64,000 nucleotides of DNA from Bacteroidota bacterium (GTDB lineage: Bacteria; Bacteroidota; Bacteroidia; Flavobacteriales_D; Crocinitomicaceae). The stretch's first letter is position 1. The number at the start of each line of letters is the position of its first letter. The stretch covers positions 1 to 64,000 of the forward strand of contig JASBTZ010000009.1 in the NCBI GenBank assembly GCA_030148165.1. The letters run 5' to 3'. Positions 1 to 8,295 of this stretch are shown here, piece by piece. Under the pieces are notes generated by a model. It was not told where the DNA came from. It made no database searches and saw only the letters and a list, made by a program, of their open reading frames with translations. The translations under genes and the position numbers were made by a program.

Positions 1-103
<103 letters not shown>

Positions 104-110
104 TTTAAGA

Positions 111-140
111 GCCCTCACTAGTAATAGTGGGGGCTTTTTT
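111..140 (+). terminator. Intrinsic terminator behind 5S rRNA
   Basis: A 10-bp stem (GCCCTCACTA with TAGTGGGGGC, one G-T wobble) closes a GTAA loop and is followed by six T residues. It ends the rRNA transcript. Confidence 0.85.
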
Positions 141-302
141 ATGTATGCTATTGAACCCTCAAAAGGGTGTACCATTTTCTCGAGCACTCGGCGAACAACC
201 TTCGCCGGCTCTCGGTCTTCGCAAGCTACGCTTGCTCTGGTACTGCAGAAGGGAGGTTGGGAGCGTATCCCGATTGTCATCGGGACGACGCCACTTTTAA
301 GA

Positions 303-333
303 GTCCTCACTAGTAATAGTGGGGGCTTTTTTT
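303..333 (+). terminator. Second copy of the 5S terminator
   Basis: This is the repeat-unit copy of the 111-140 hairpin (GTCCTCACTA with TAGTGGGGGC, GTAA loop) followed by seven T residues. One substitution in the left arm leaves a G-T pair, so the fold is retained. Confidence 0.75.
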
Positions 334-493
334 ATGTATGCTATTGAACCCTCAAAGGGGTGTACCATTCTCTCGATCACTGGGCGAACAACCTTCGCCG
401 GCTCTCGGTCTTCGCAAGCTACGCTTGCTCTGGTACTGCATAAGGGAGGTTGGGAGTGTATCCCGATTATCATCGGGACGACGCCACTTTTAG

Positions 494-525
494 AACCCGA
501 TCCAGCAATAGGCCGGGGTTTTTTG
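494..525 (+). terminator. Third, unrelated terminator-like hairpin
   Basis: AACCC pairs with GGGTT around an imperfect stem and is followed by six T residues. It sits where the third repeat unit would carry the usual terminator but has a different sequence, so the array ends with an exchanged terminator. Confidence 0.5.
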
Positions 526-548
526 TTATAACTACATTGAAAAACAGA

Positions 549-1922
549 TCATTTCTTTTTAAGCGATTCAAAGATTTCTGTCGCACTATTTAGTAAGCCT
601 GCATTATAAGAATGTGAAACGCTTCTATTATTTCGATAAGGCTTTCTTTCGTTATCATCAACGTCGGTAGCAATCAAATCACTTACTTCCTGAATTACCT
701 CATTCGGCTTTGAACAATAATCGTCGTAATTGATAAAAAGGGTATTCGAATCTTCTATGCTAAGTGCATAGGAATAGTAATTGATCCACACCTGCAACCA
801 GTAGTCGAGAGTATCTGGACTATCACTTGCACTAAATTCACTATTAAATTCAAATACCTTATGGCCTTTACCAAACTCGTGGTGTCCCAGCCAATTCATA
901 TACTCCAGAATGAACGGATCCTGTTCTTGCGACTCCAAGTATTCCAAGTGCTTCTCCAGCAAAGAAGCGGCGTGAGTTAATGGATCACGGAATAACAAAA
1001 GAAATTTAAAGTCGGAATTATGATTTCGGATGGATTGATAACGCAATAGAAAATTATTATTCTTTGCCAGATATAGTTTATCCGAATCATTGCAGATAAC
1101 TCGTTGATAATTCAGGTAATCATTATATACATCCTCATCGATATCATGGAGCACCAAAGCATCTTCTTGAATAAAGGAATCATCCAGTTTAACTTTAAAA
1201 AAATACTCCTCCAGGGCTTCGTTTGAATTGAGCCCGATCATGATCCCATCTTTGTGACTACGTTCCTTTAGCTTTTGCTTCTTCGGATTATAAAATCGTT
1301 TCCAAAGATTCGGACTCAGTAAAAATGGCATGGAAGCATAGCTTAGAGACACCAATTGTTTATTCTTAGCCAGATCATTCATTAAACTGGTCGTACCGGC
1401 ACGTGCTAAACCGCTCACAACAACAAAGTCAGGGCGTGTTTTTATCCCCTTTTTCTTAATCTTCCTGAGCTCACGCTTGAATAATCGTTGTCCCAGATAA
1501 TAATTGTTCAGGATCATTCGATGCAGAAGCTGTGACATTTCAGAGTATTCAGATCTGGTTGGATTAATCGGAACGAAATAGATTATGGTTGCTGCAACTG
1601 AAATAACCAGAATGGAGAGCCAGCCGGTGAGAGCTACATCACTGTAATCTGCGTTGAAAATGTAGATGTGTATTAATACTGGTACTAAACCAGCAATAAC
1701 CGCTATACTAATTAACAAGATTACCTTACCCAGGGAGCGTAGTAGTCCTGAAGTTCCCTTGCTGACCTCCTTAACTTTGATGTCCTCATCGGCTTTAGAT
1801 AATAGATCGTTAAGAAGACCAACGCTGTTCTCCGCGACTTCATAGAACCAGCGACGTCCCCATTTGATTACAAGGGAAAGGAATGTGGTACTAATGAAAA
1901 GGATCGAATAATAAGCGATCAT
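549..1922 (-). CDS. Membrane-anchored PAPS-type sulfotransferase
   Basis: This 457-aa protein appears to transfer sulfate from the donor PAPS to an unknown acceptor. The 5'-phosphosulfate loop is visible as GLARAGTTS at residues 171-179, and a 3'-phosphate-binding block (LLLFRDPLTHAASLL) lies further on. The N-terminus has hydrophobic segments near 3-19, 66-88 and 100-118, so the enzyme is probably membrane bound with a cytosolic catalytic domain. Its ATG overlaps the stop of the 46-aa ORF by 4 nt (ATGA), which implies translational coupling. It is the last gene of a three-gene minus-strand operon. The acceptor cannot be inferred from sequence. Family call is firm, substrate unknown. Confidence 0.85.
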   Translation of the reverse strand: MIAYYSILFISTTFLSLVIKWGRRWFYEVAENSVGLLNDLLSKADEDIKVKEVSKGTSGLLRSLGKVILLISIAVIAGLVPVLIHIYIFNADYSDVALTGWLSILVISVAATIIYFVPINPTRSEYSEMSQLLHRMILNNYYLGQRLFKRELRKIKKKGIKTRPDFVVVSGLARAGTTSLMNDLAKNKQLVSLSYASMPFLLSPNLWKRFYNPKKQKLKERSHKDGIMIGLNSNEALEEYFFKVKLDDSFIQEDALVLHDIDEDVYNDYLNYQRVICNDSDKLYLAKNNNFLLRYQSIRNHNSDFKFLLLFRDPLTHAASLLEKHLEYLESQEQDPFILEYMNWLGHHEFGKGHKVFEFNSEFSASDSPDTLDYWLQVWINYYSYALSIEDSNTLFINYDDYCSKPNEVIQEVSDLIATDVDDNERKPYRNNRSVSHSYNAGLLNSATEIFESLKKK

Positions 1923-2059
1923 TTATTCTTTTTAAAGTACTTCTTGAGCTTTAGCCAAAGGATATATCCAAATGAGAATAATACGATTCCACCAATGACA
2001 AACATTAAAATGATTGTACCTATTCCCAGTCCAGGACCTATGTAAAAGAGATAGTTCAT
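1919..2059 (-). CDS. 46-aa single-span membrane microprotein
   Basis: The ORF runs from ATG at 2059 to TGA at 1919 and encodes a 46-residue protein. It starts MNYLFYIGPGLGIGT, continues as one glycine-containing hydrophobic span (about 14-35) and ends in a very basic tail (WLKLKKYFKKNK). This predicts one transmembrane helix with the lysine tail inside. Its stop overlaps the sulfotransferase start by 4 nt, and it begins 1 nt after the stop of the arylsulfotransferase-like gene, so it is embedded in the operon. No function is known to me. An accessory or scaffold subunit for its neighbours is only inference. Confidence 0.7.
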   Translation of the reverse strand: MNYLFYIGPGLGIGTIILMFVIGGIVLFSFGYILWLKLKKYFKKNK

Positions 2060-2060
2060 A

Positions 2061-3407
2061 TTAATTCATTATTCGATTCCAGTTAGGTAAATGATGATAT
2101 CCCGGGATTTTCGATTTTAATACGTCCTTATAGATTACCTCATCTCCTCTAATAATCCATAGAACACCTGAATTCTGTTCTTCGATGAAATACGTATTCG
2201 AATCCAAAAACTGAACCCGGCCTTCTGTCTTTGTAAAGATCTTATTTTCTCGGAAGACTTCCTCACCTATTAAACCAAATCTTTTAGACGATAGATTGTA
2301 AGAAACGACATTTGAATAGAAATCACCTGCGTTATTCATGTAAGCTGAATTTTTAGGTTTTTCTTTTGATGATTCCGTCCATAGCGGATATGCATTATTA
2401 TTAAAGAATACCAATACTGAGTCATTGTAAAAATCTACATCATGTTGACATGCAAACGGACCTTCTATTACTTCTATTACCTCATTAGTGGACGGACGGA
2501 AATGCATAATAAAAGACAGATTGCGAGCGCTGATGAACAGATCTCCTTCTGCATAGTATTCAGTTGTTTTTAAAGCCGGTTGAATATCATTAATGTGTAT
2601 TGGATCACTTATCACGGAGGATTTCATGAGATAGTTGATCAACCCATTTTCCTTGAGTATATCTGTTATAGACTCGTGATATAATACCTTACCCGATTTT
2701 ATATCGATTTTTGAAATAAAATTATCCATATAGTACACAGTGTCTCCATCCAATGTATGCATACCTGTAGCTTCATAGGTTGGTTGGAAGCCACAGATCC
2801 AAATATTTCCATCACTTCCCAATTCCATCGAATGGTGATTCCAGACACTATCTTGTTTCCATATTAGCTTACCTTTCGCATCAATCCGGCGAAGGCCGGT
2901 CATACACTCAAAAGCGTAAATTAATGACTTGTCTTCCAATACTATCGGATTCCAGATTCGGGCGTGATCTTCAAAGGGATTATCAATCTCCCATGAATGA
3001 TTAGTATTCCCTGACTTAAGATCGATAAGTGCTACTATACGACCACCCGCTGTATCTGAATAAGTTGCGAGCATCGTAACGCTGGTATCGAGTTGATTGA
3101 TGGATTCAAAGTTTTCGGGCGTTTTAATAAAAGTTTGCGGGTAGCTACTAACTTCTTCAACTGATTGAGAAAAGAGATCCGGGAAGGTATATAAAGACTT
3201 TACCGGAGAATTTAAAAAGCCGAAACTCTTGTCACCGACAGTAATATGATGAACCATCCAACCGAAAATTGAAAGAATGAACAAACAGATTACTGTGTAC
3301 GAGAACCATTTAATAAATTTACTCATTGGTTTGCCTGAGATTTCTTCTGTCAAAAGACGCGCTAAGTTATTGAATAATGTCTTTGTGGACAAATCTATAT
3401 TATGCAA
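2061..3407 (-). CDS. Arylsulfotransferase-like (ASST-fold) anchored protein
   Basis: The 448-aa product has one transmembrane segment near residues 33-52, followed by a beta-propeller-like exported domain. Motifs resembling the arylsulfate sulfotransferase family are visible in order: NHHSMELGSDGNIWI, DPIHINDIQPA, GDLFISARN and ACQHDVDF. They supply the histidines and arginine expected at such an active site. ASST enzymes move sulfate from an aryl sulfate donor to a phenol without PAPS. It is first in an operon with a membrane microprotein and a PAPS-type sulfotransferase. The start lies upstream of the membrane segment; a later ATG (MSKFIKW) would also keep it. Activity is inferred from motifs. 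Confidence 0.7.
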   Translation of the reverse strand: MHNIDLSTKTLFNNLARLLTEEISGKPMSKFIKWFSYTVICLFILSIFGWMVHHITVGDKSFGFLNSPVKSLYTFPDLFSQSVEEVSSYPQTFIKTPENFESINQLDTSVTMLATYSDTAGGRIVALIDLKSGNTNHSWEIDNPFEDHARIWNPIVLEDKSLIYAFECMTGLRRIDAKGKLIWKQDSVWNHHSMELGSDGNIWICGFQPTYEATGMHTLDGDTVYYMDNFISKIDIKSGKVLYHESITDILKENGLINYLMKSSVISDPIHINDIQPALKTTEYYAEGDLFISARNLSFIMHFRPSTNEVIEVIEGPFACQHDVDFYNDSVLVFFNNNAYPLWTESSKEKPKNSAYMNNAGDFYSNVVSYNLSSKRFGLIGEEVFRENKIFTKTEGRVQFLDSNTYFIEEQNSGVLWIIRGDEVIYKDVLKSKIPGYHHLPNWNRIMN

Positions 3408-3410
3408 GTA

Positions 3411-3851
3411 TTAGTCAATAACGAATTCCTCAATTAAGGATCTTTTCTCGGGATGCACAAAAAAACAATTTCGAATGCCATTGTCTTTCTCTCTGGTGAT
3501 GGTTTCTACCTGCATCAGGCCTTTAGGAGTATGGTTATAAAATTCGTAACCGTGACGCTCAAAGATCTGTTGCAATTTGTCTTCGTTGGTGTTGAACAGT
3601 GTTTCACAAATGATAATTGGTTTTAGCTTGCTTAGGACGACTTCGGCATGGCTGAGAATAAGATGCTCAGTTCCTTCTGTATCAATCTTCACAAGATCTA
3701 TTTTGTCCACCTCGTTCGATTCTACGTAAGCATCGAATGTGGTAGTTTTAACAGAAGTTGTAACAACATTGTTTTTAGCTGCTTCATTATTCAGAATTCG
3801 AAACTTTGTGGAATATAATAAAACAAAACGTTGAAATAAAAATGCCCGCAC
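3411..3851 (-). pseudogene. Truncated FkbM-family methyltransferase remnant
   Basis: The readable 146 residues hold only the C-terminal half of an FkbM SAM-dependent methyltransferase, including IDLVKIDTEGTEHLIL and the strand following it. Intact members are usually about 230-280 aa and carry the SAM-binding glycine motif upstream, which is absent here. The only start is a GTG at 3851 lying inside the terminator hairpin of the next gene, and the first ~20 residues do not look like the family. The 5' half is therefore lost, most likely by deletion or insertion at about 3790-3840. It lies 3 nt upstream of the arylsulfotransferase-like gene. Non-functional is the best reading. Confidence 0.7.
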
Positions 3852-3864
3852 AAAGTGCGGGCAT
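3834..3864 (-). terminator. Terminator of the T9SS gene at 3887
   Basis: Read on the minus strand, a perfect 10-bp stem (ATGCCCGCAC, TTT loop, GTGCGGGCAT) is followed by TTTTATTT. It lies 23 nt after the stop of the 3887-4798 gene and marks the left limit of that transcription unit. Confidence 0.85.
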
Positions 3865-3886
3865 TTGAAATAATAAAAAGCTAGAA

Positions 3887-4798
3887 TTAATCAACTAAGA
3901 TTTTAGTTGAAAGTTCTTTCCCGTCTGCATTAATTGTTACCAAGTAAACTCCAGCATCAAGATTAGAGATGTCAAGAATGTTATTCGAAGTAACAGACAA
4001 GTTGCTATTATGCACTACAAGCTCTCCTAGAACGTTGTAAATTGCAACAGATGAATTGCTGATTGGAAGAGAAGATAAATCGATATTCAATTCCGTACTA
4101 GCCGGATTTGGATATACATTCAAGTCTTCAGCAGTAATACCGTCAATTCCACCTGTTTCAACACAGTATTCGATTACTCCATTGAATACACGAGGTGTAA
4201 ACGTTACATCAAAGAATCCTCCGCCGTTTCCTTCAAGAATTGCAAGGTCAGAATTAGACGCAGCAGTTGAACCAACGGCAGTACCATTTGTGTAATTGAA
4301 GTTTGTTTGATTCTCGTCAGTAACATAAAAAGCATATGTTTGACCAGCTGTTAGTGTAAGTGCAATATCCACTGGAATTACACCAACCAAACCATCTCCG
4401 TTACCAGGTACCATTCCAGAAGCAAGGAATGTCCAAGCTGCGGCATTTGATTCATTTCCTACGAATGTTCCGTTTTTATAATAGATACTTACCTGATCAG
4501 TTGAATCATGTGAAACCCAAAATGTTTTAACGGTAATGTCTGCAGGTCCAATTATTACATCGAACATGTTTCCTGCGTGACCGTTTCCAGATAATAATGG
4601 TGTTCCAAGCGTATCAGTTTGAGGACATGCCATTTTAGCATTTCCACTTTGTAGTGTCTGAGTACTGTTTACTATAGCAGCCTTCTCATCCTGAGTAAGC
4701 TGTGTAGGGTTTAGGTCAGCGTCAGTTTGTGCCATTAGTCCACCACTGATTAGAGTAGCAAAGCCAAGTGCAAATAGATTAATGTAGATCTTTTTCAT
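3887..4798 (-). CDS. Secreted T9SS type A sorting-domain protein
   Basis: The 303-aa protein starts with a Sec signal peptide (MKKIYINLFALGFATLISGG, then LMAQ). A beta-sandwich of about 150 residues follows (around 60-215), with GNMFDVIIGPADITVKTF near its start. It ends in a clear T9SS type A domain (DLNVYPNPASTELNIDLS, then IYNVLGE and LDAGVYLVTINADGK). It should cross the outer membrane through T9SS and be surface-attached or released. The ligand or role is unknown. It has its own terminator downstream, and codon use looks native compared with the truncated FkbM gene beside it. Confidence 0.85.
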   Translation of the reverse strand: MKKIYINLFALGFATLISGGLMAQTDADLNPTQLTQDEKAAIVNSTQTLQSGNAKMACPQTDTLGTPLLSGNGHAGNMFDVIIGPADITVKTFWVSHDSTDQVSIYYKNGTFVGNESNAAAWTFLASGMVPGNGDGLVGVIPVDIALTLTAGQTYAFYVTDENQTNFNYTNGTAVGSTAASNSDLAILEGNGGGFFDVTFTPRVFNGVIEYCVETGGIDGITAEDLNVYPNPASTELNIDLSSLPISNSSVAIYNVLGELVVHNSNLSVTSNNILDISNLDAGVYLVTINADGKELSTKILVD

Positions 4799-4884
4799 AC
4801 TTTGAATTTTAAATTATTATGTAAACTTAGTGTAGATTTCGATGATATAAAAAGGAATTAACGAAATTAATTAACCGTCAATGG

Positions 4885-5433
4885 TTAATTGAGATTCTCA
4901 TAATTTCTGATCCATGAAGAATCCTGAACATCTTTAAGCAACATCCAAAAGCTTGTGTCAACAAAAAAATTAGCATCAACGGACCTAACTCCGTATCGAT
5001 CATACAAGTACTTCTCCTGATTTAACGATGGTTTGTGCAGTTTTTTACTCCAGCCAATATCACCGTTTCCCCTAAATGGATACTTGGCAAACCGGATCTT
5101 CCAAAGCGTTTTGAAAGGCTCGCAATAAGGAATATCTTTTAACGTAATGGAATCTTTTACAACGCCGCATCCGATGTTGTTTACTTCGAAGTAGTTAATG
5201 CGCTTAGGGTTATAAATGCTGGGCCAATGCCCGCTTACAATTTTGATAAATGATTGCTCATCAAAGAATCGTTTTTGGGTAATTACTCGACCATTATCTA
5301 TAAAACAAGCATAAGTATTAATAGTTGAATTGGTTCCAATCGAGACACGGACCCCGAAAACGGGTCGTACCTTGTTCTCCAATAAGATGGAGGACGAAAG
5401 AATCCAAACGACTATGAGTAGCAGACGCCACAT
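4885..5433 (-). CDS. Hypothetical protein with N-terminal membrane segment
   Basis: I do not recognise this 182-aa protein. It begins with a hydrophobic stretch (RLLLIVVWILSSSILL) that could be a signal anchor. The rest is soluble, with three cysteines (CFIDNG, IGCGV, PYCEPF) and many aromatic residues. It lies alone on the minus strand between the formyl-THF cyclo-ligase unit and the T9SS gene. The ATG at 5433 is the only sensible start, since the hydrophobic segment follows directly. Coding is supported by length and composition only. Confidence 0.6.
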   Translation of the reverse strand: MWRLLLIVVWILSSSILLENKVRPVFGVRVSIGTNSTINTYACFIDNGRVITQKRFFDEQSFIKIVSGHWPSIYNPKRINYFEVNNIGCGVVKDSITLKDIPYCEPFKTLWKIRFAKYPFRGNGDIGWSKKLHKPSLNQEKYLYDRYGVRSVDANFFVDTSFWMLLKDVQDSSWIRNYENLN

Positions 5434-5466
5434 GACGTTTTAAGATACGTAAAACCCGCTAAATGG

Positions 5467-5589
5467 TTATAAAAGACGAAAAACGATGTAGCCAACAATG
5501 GCCATTATTGCACTAACAATAATTGGGATATACCAACTGGACGAAAGGAAAAAACTGACGAACAATGCCGGAATTATCAAGATAGCCAT
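5467..5589 (-). CDS. 40-aa (or 51-aa) hydrophobic microprotein
   Basis: From ATG at 5589 the frame gives 40 residues that are nearly all hydrophobic (MAILIIPALFVSFF, then SSSWYIPIIVSAIMAIVGY), ending in FRLL. This suggests two short membrane spans. An in-frame TTG at 5622 would extend it to 51 residues with a soluble head (NKNHQGKFH) and overlap the end of the cyclo-ligase gene by 8 nt. It sits directly downstream of that gene on the same strand. Function unknown; coding status rests on its consistent hydrophobic composition and position. Confidence 0.45.
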   Translation of the reverse strand: MAILIIPALFVSFFLSSSWYIPIIVSAIMAIVGYIVFRLL

Positions 5590-5614
5590 TAGATGAAACT
5601 TCCCTTGGTGATTC

Positions 5615-6184
5615 TTATTCAAAACGATGAATCATATTGGGGGTTATACAAGCGTGTAGCGCGATATCATCTTTGTGAATTTCTTCAATAGAATCAACCA
5701 GTTCATCAAAATGACTTAATCCTATTAATCTACATCTGGGCGAGCATTTTTTCAGAAATCGATCATAGATTCCTTTGCCATACCCAACGCGATTTCCATT
5801 CACATCCATTACAAGTAATGGAACAAAGACAAAATCAAAATGTTCCGCTGCAATTACTTTCCCTTTTTTAGGTTCAGGAATGCCATATGAGCTTGTTTCC
5901 AATTGATCGATTGACTCAAATAGGAAATGCTTCATTTCCAGGGTATCCAGATTTGTCTTTGGAATAGCGACATGAGCATCAAAAGAAATAGCTTTCTCCA
6001 GGATCTTATAAGTGTTTATTTCACGTTTACTTTCGATCGGAAGAAATAAACTGATCTTTTTCTCTTCGAGTTGAAAATTACTGAATAGATTGTGGCAGAT
6101 TCGTTCAGAAGCAGCTTCCAACTCTCCAGGTGAAAGCGCTTTGCGTTTATCAAGATAATATGTTCTTAACTCTCGTTTTGTCAT
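5615..6184 (-). CDS. 5-formyltetrahydrofolate cyclo-ligase
   Basis: This 189-aa cytosolic enzyme converts 5-formyl-THF to 5,10-methenyl-THF with ATP and so recycles stored folate. The family length fits. Recognisable blocks are the N-terminal TKRELRTYYLDKRKAL, LFLPIESKREINTYKI in the substrate region, and the signature GNRVGYGKGIYDRFL near residues 130-145. The start is the first ATG, just before the conserved Lys-Arg region. Upstream lies a ~200 bp divergent spacer shared with the DUF5777 gene, which would hold the promoters for both. Confidence 0.93.
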   Translation of the reverse strand: MTKRELRTYYLDKRKALSPGELEAASERICHNLFSNFQLEEKKISLFLPIESKREINTYKILEKAISFDAHVAIPKTNLDTLEMKHFLFESIDQLETSSYGIPEPKKGKVIAAEHFDFVFVPLLVMDVNGNRVGYGKGIYDRFLKKCSPRCRLIGLSHFDELVDSIEEIHKDDIALHACITPNMIHRFE

Positions 6185-6384
6185 TTATTTAACAACATCA
6201 AGATGCAATAATGATGACATCAGGGGATAAATTCCTGTGCAATAATATGTTATCAAATTGCCTGATAAATATACATAAATAAAGCGTGCGAAAGACTTGA
6301 AAACAGAAGTAGTTCAGAGCAATTTTACCTTCATTATTGTATCGAATTAAAATTCGTAAATTGCATACTGAATTAATTGATACT

Positions 6385-7335
6385 ATGAAAAAGACTATTC
6401 TGCTTACATTAAATCTATTAGCTGCTCTGACCTTTAATTGTTTGTTTGCTCAAGTGGAAACTCCAACTGACTCGACCGAATTCTTTGAAGAAGAATTTTT
6501 AGGTGATGAGTATATGGAAGAGGATACTGATCTAAGAGGGGAGACTTTTAATACGACAAGAGTGATTAATGGTCATTCGGTTGAGACACTTGGAAAGAAG
6601 ATACTGGAGTTTAGGATTGAACATCGATTTGGAGATTTAGCGGGTGATGCAGGTGGCATTCAGACAATGTTTGGCTTGGATAACGCTGCTGATATTCGCA
6701 TTGCTTTTGAATATGGAATAACCGACGATTTGATGATCGGATTGGGCAGAAGCAAAGGAACAGGGGCTCCCTACAGATCATTGATCGACGGATTTGTTAA
6801 ATATCGAATATTAACCCAGGAAAAGGGTGCAATGCCTATATCTATGGCTGTAATAGGAAGTTCATTCCTTAGCTATATGAAGGCTAGTGAGAATATTGCA
6901 AGCGTTTCAAACTTTCCGGAATTTCAACATCGATTGGCATATTCAGCTCAATTGAACATAGCCAAGAAATTCGGTAAACGCGTGAGTTTTATGTTGGCCC
7001 CAACAATGGTTCATAGAAACTATGTAGATATCAATGACGAAAATACCATGTTTGCACTTGGCGCTGCTGTCAGAATTGGTGTAACTGAGCGATTAGGATT
7101 TATCACAGAATATTATTATGTTTTAGAAGATAGCGACGATCTTACCAGACCTGACAATGAAAATGGTTTAGGGATTGCTTTTGAGTGGTCAACATTTGGT
7201 CATAATTTTAAGATCAACCTAACCAACTCAAGAGGGTTTGGAGACGTCCAGTATATTACAGGGACTTATTCGGACTGGATGAAAGGACAGTTTAGGATCG
7301 GTTTTTGTATTGGAAGGAAATTCATGTGGGAATAA
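6385..7335 (+). CDS. DUF5777 family beta-barrel outer-membrane protein
   Basis: The 316-aa protein has a signal peptide (MKKTILLTLNLLAALTFNCL, then FAQ), an acidic linker, and the DUF5777 hallmark run: TRVINGHSVE, LEFRIEHRFGDL, MFGLDNAADIRIAFEYGITD and LMIGLGRS. It predicts an outer-membrane barrel of amphipathic strands ending in an aromatic-rich C-terminus (IGRKFMWE). An upstream in-frame ATG at 6337 would place the signal peptide internally, so 6385 is preferred. It leads a cluster with YceI, a membrane protein, a haem-type lipoprotein and a choice-of-anchor V protein. Molecular function is unknown. Confidence 0.85.
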   Translation: MKKTILLTLNLLAALTFNCLFAQVETPTDSTEFFEEEFLGDEYMEEDTDLRGETFNTTRVINGHSVETLGKKILEFRIEHRFGDLAGDAGGIQTMFGLDNAADIRIAFEYGITDDLMIGLGRSKGTGAPYRSLIDGFVKYRILTQEKGAMPISMAVIGSSFLSYMKASENIASVSNFPEFQHRLAYSAQLNIAKKFGKRVSFMLAPTMVHRNYVDINDENTMFALGAAVRIGVTERLGFITEYYYVLEDSDDLTRPDNENGLGIAFEWSTFGHNFKINLTNSRGFGDVQYITGTYSDWMKGQFRIGFCIGRKFMWE

Positions 7336-7348
7336 AAAAGAATGAATT

Positions 7349-7882
7349 ATGAGTAGAAGGATTTATCCATTATTAACATTGCTAATTTTATTGACGTCAG
7401 CCGGGGTTCTATCGACCCCTCCAAAGTACTCTGTAGACAAAGGGTATGAGATCGCTTTTAAAAGTAAAGATCCATCGGGTACATTTACCTCTCTGAGTGG
7501 TTATATAGAATTTGATAAAGACGACCTAACCAACTCAAAGGTAGACCTTAAAGTTAAGGTCTCATCGATTTCAACTGGTAATGGGATGAAAAACAAAAAA
7601 GCAATGACATCAGAGTGGTTTGATGAAGCAAACCATCCATATATCACCTTTAAGTCTAAGAAAATATGGTTATACAAGGGAACGTATCATGTTCTAGGAG
7701 ATTTGAAGATCAAAGGAACAACTAAGGAGTATAAAGTTCCGATGAATGTCGAGGAAAGCGGAGACGGACTTAAACTGACTGGCAAGTTTTATGTAAAAAG
7801 ACTTCAGTTCGATGTGGGGAAACCAAGTCCAAATGTTCCTGATGTTATGAAGGTCAACTATACGATTCCAGTAAGCAAATAG
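7349..7882 (+). CDS. YceI family secreted lipocalin-like protein
   Basis: This 177-aa protein begins with a signal peptide ending near residue 22 and continues as a complete YceI domain. Visible blocks are YSVDKGYEIAFKSKDPSGTF, FDEANHPYITFKSKKI and LGDLKIKGTTKEYKVPM. YceI proteins are periplasmic beta-barrels that bind isoprenoid or similar lipids. The gene begins 13 nt after the DUF5777 gene and ends 5 nt before the next gene, so the group is one transcription unit. Family assignment is firm; the bound ligand is not known. Confidence 0.92.
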   Translation: MSRRIYPLLTLLILLTSAGVLSTPPKYSVDKGYEIAFKSKDPSGTFTSLSGYIEFDKDDLTNSKVDLKVKVSSISTGNGMKNKKAMTSEWFDEANHPYITFKSKKIWLYKGTYHVLGDLKIKGTTKEYKVPMNVEESGDGLKLTGKFYVKRLQFDVGKPSPNVPDVMKVNYTIPVSK

Positions 7883-7887
7883 CAATT

Positions 7888-8295
7888 ATGTTTAAAAACT
7901 CATTCTTCCTTGGATTAGTGGCAGGGCTGGCTTCGACATTGGCCTGTTACATATACTCAAGTTTTTATTATTCGATGATAGTCGATTTTTCAGAAGCCGT
8001 CAATCTAAAAACTATTTTAGCCGGTTGTTTCGGATTTTCCATGCTCGCAGTGGTCATTCGATACGGTATAAAACAATTGATTAAAAATGATCGATTTGCT
8101 GAAGTAAGCGTCAATTTTATAATTAGTATGCTTTCGATCGGACTTGTTTTTTACCTGTTAAACGCGAATGATCCTCAATTTGAAAATGAAGATGCTCAAC
8201 TGATGGTAGATTTTTATAAAGGATTTGTCATGCCAATGCTATCGTTTCCTGCTTTAGCTTGGTTTACTTTCATACCTCTATTCACCAGAAAATGA
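7888..8295 (+). CDS. Four-span integral membrane protein, unknown function
   Basis: The 135-aa product shows four hydrophobic segments (about 5-25, 39-57, 75-95 and 110-130). Two short charged loops separate them, one of them acidic (NANDPQFENEDAQ). I do not recognise a specific domain; it resembles small DUF4199-type Bacteroidota membrane proteins only in layout. Its TGA overlaps the next start by 4 nt (ATGA), so it is translationally coupled to the haem-type lipoprotein. Role in the cluster is unknown. Confidence 0.7.
   Translation: MFKNSFFLGLVAGLASTLACYIYSSFYYSMIVDFSEAVNLKTILAGCFGFSMLAVVIRYGIKQLIKNDRFAEVSVNFIISMLSIGLVFYLLNANDPQFENEDAQLMVDFYKGFVMPMLSFPALAWFTFIPLFTRK

Noticed and set aside
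141-531. Two short overlapping reading frames (141-347 and 319-531) in the repeat array.
   Set aside because: They begin at the same repeated ATG and differ only where the repeat units differ; the frames cross terminator and hairpin sequences, so they are by-products of the repeat.
6337-6384. Longer N-terminus for the DUF5777 gene starting at 6337.
   Set aside because: The upstream residues are not a signal peptide and would displace the clear signal that begins at 6385.
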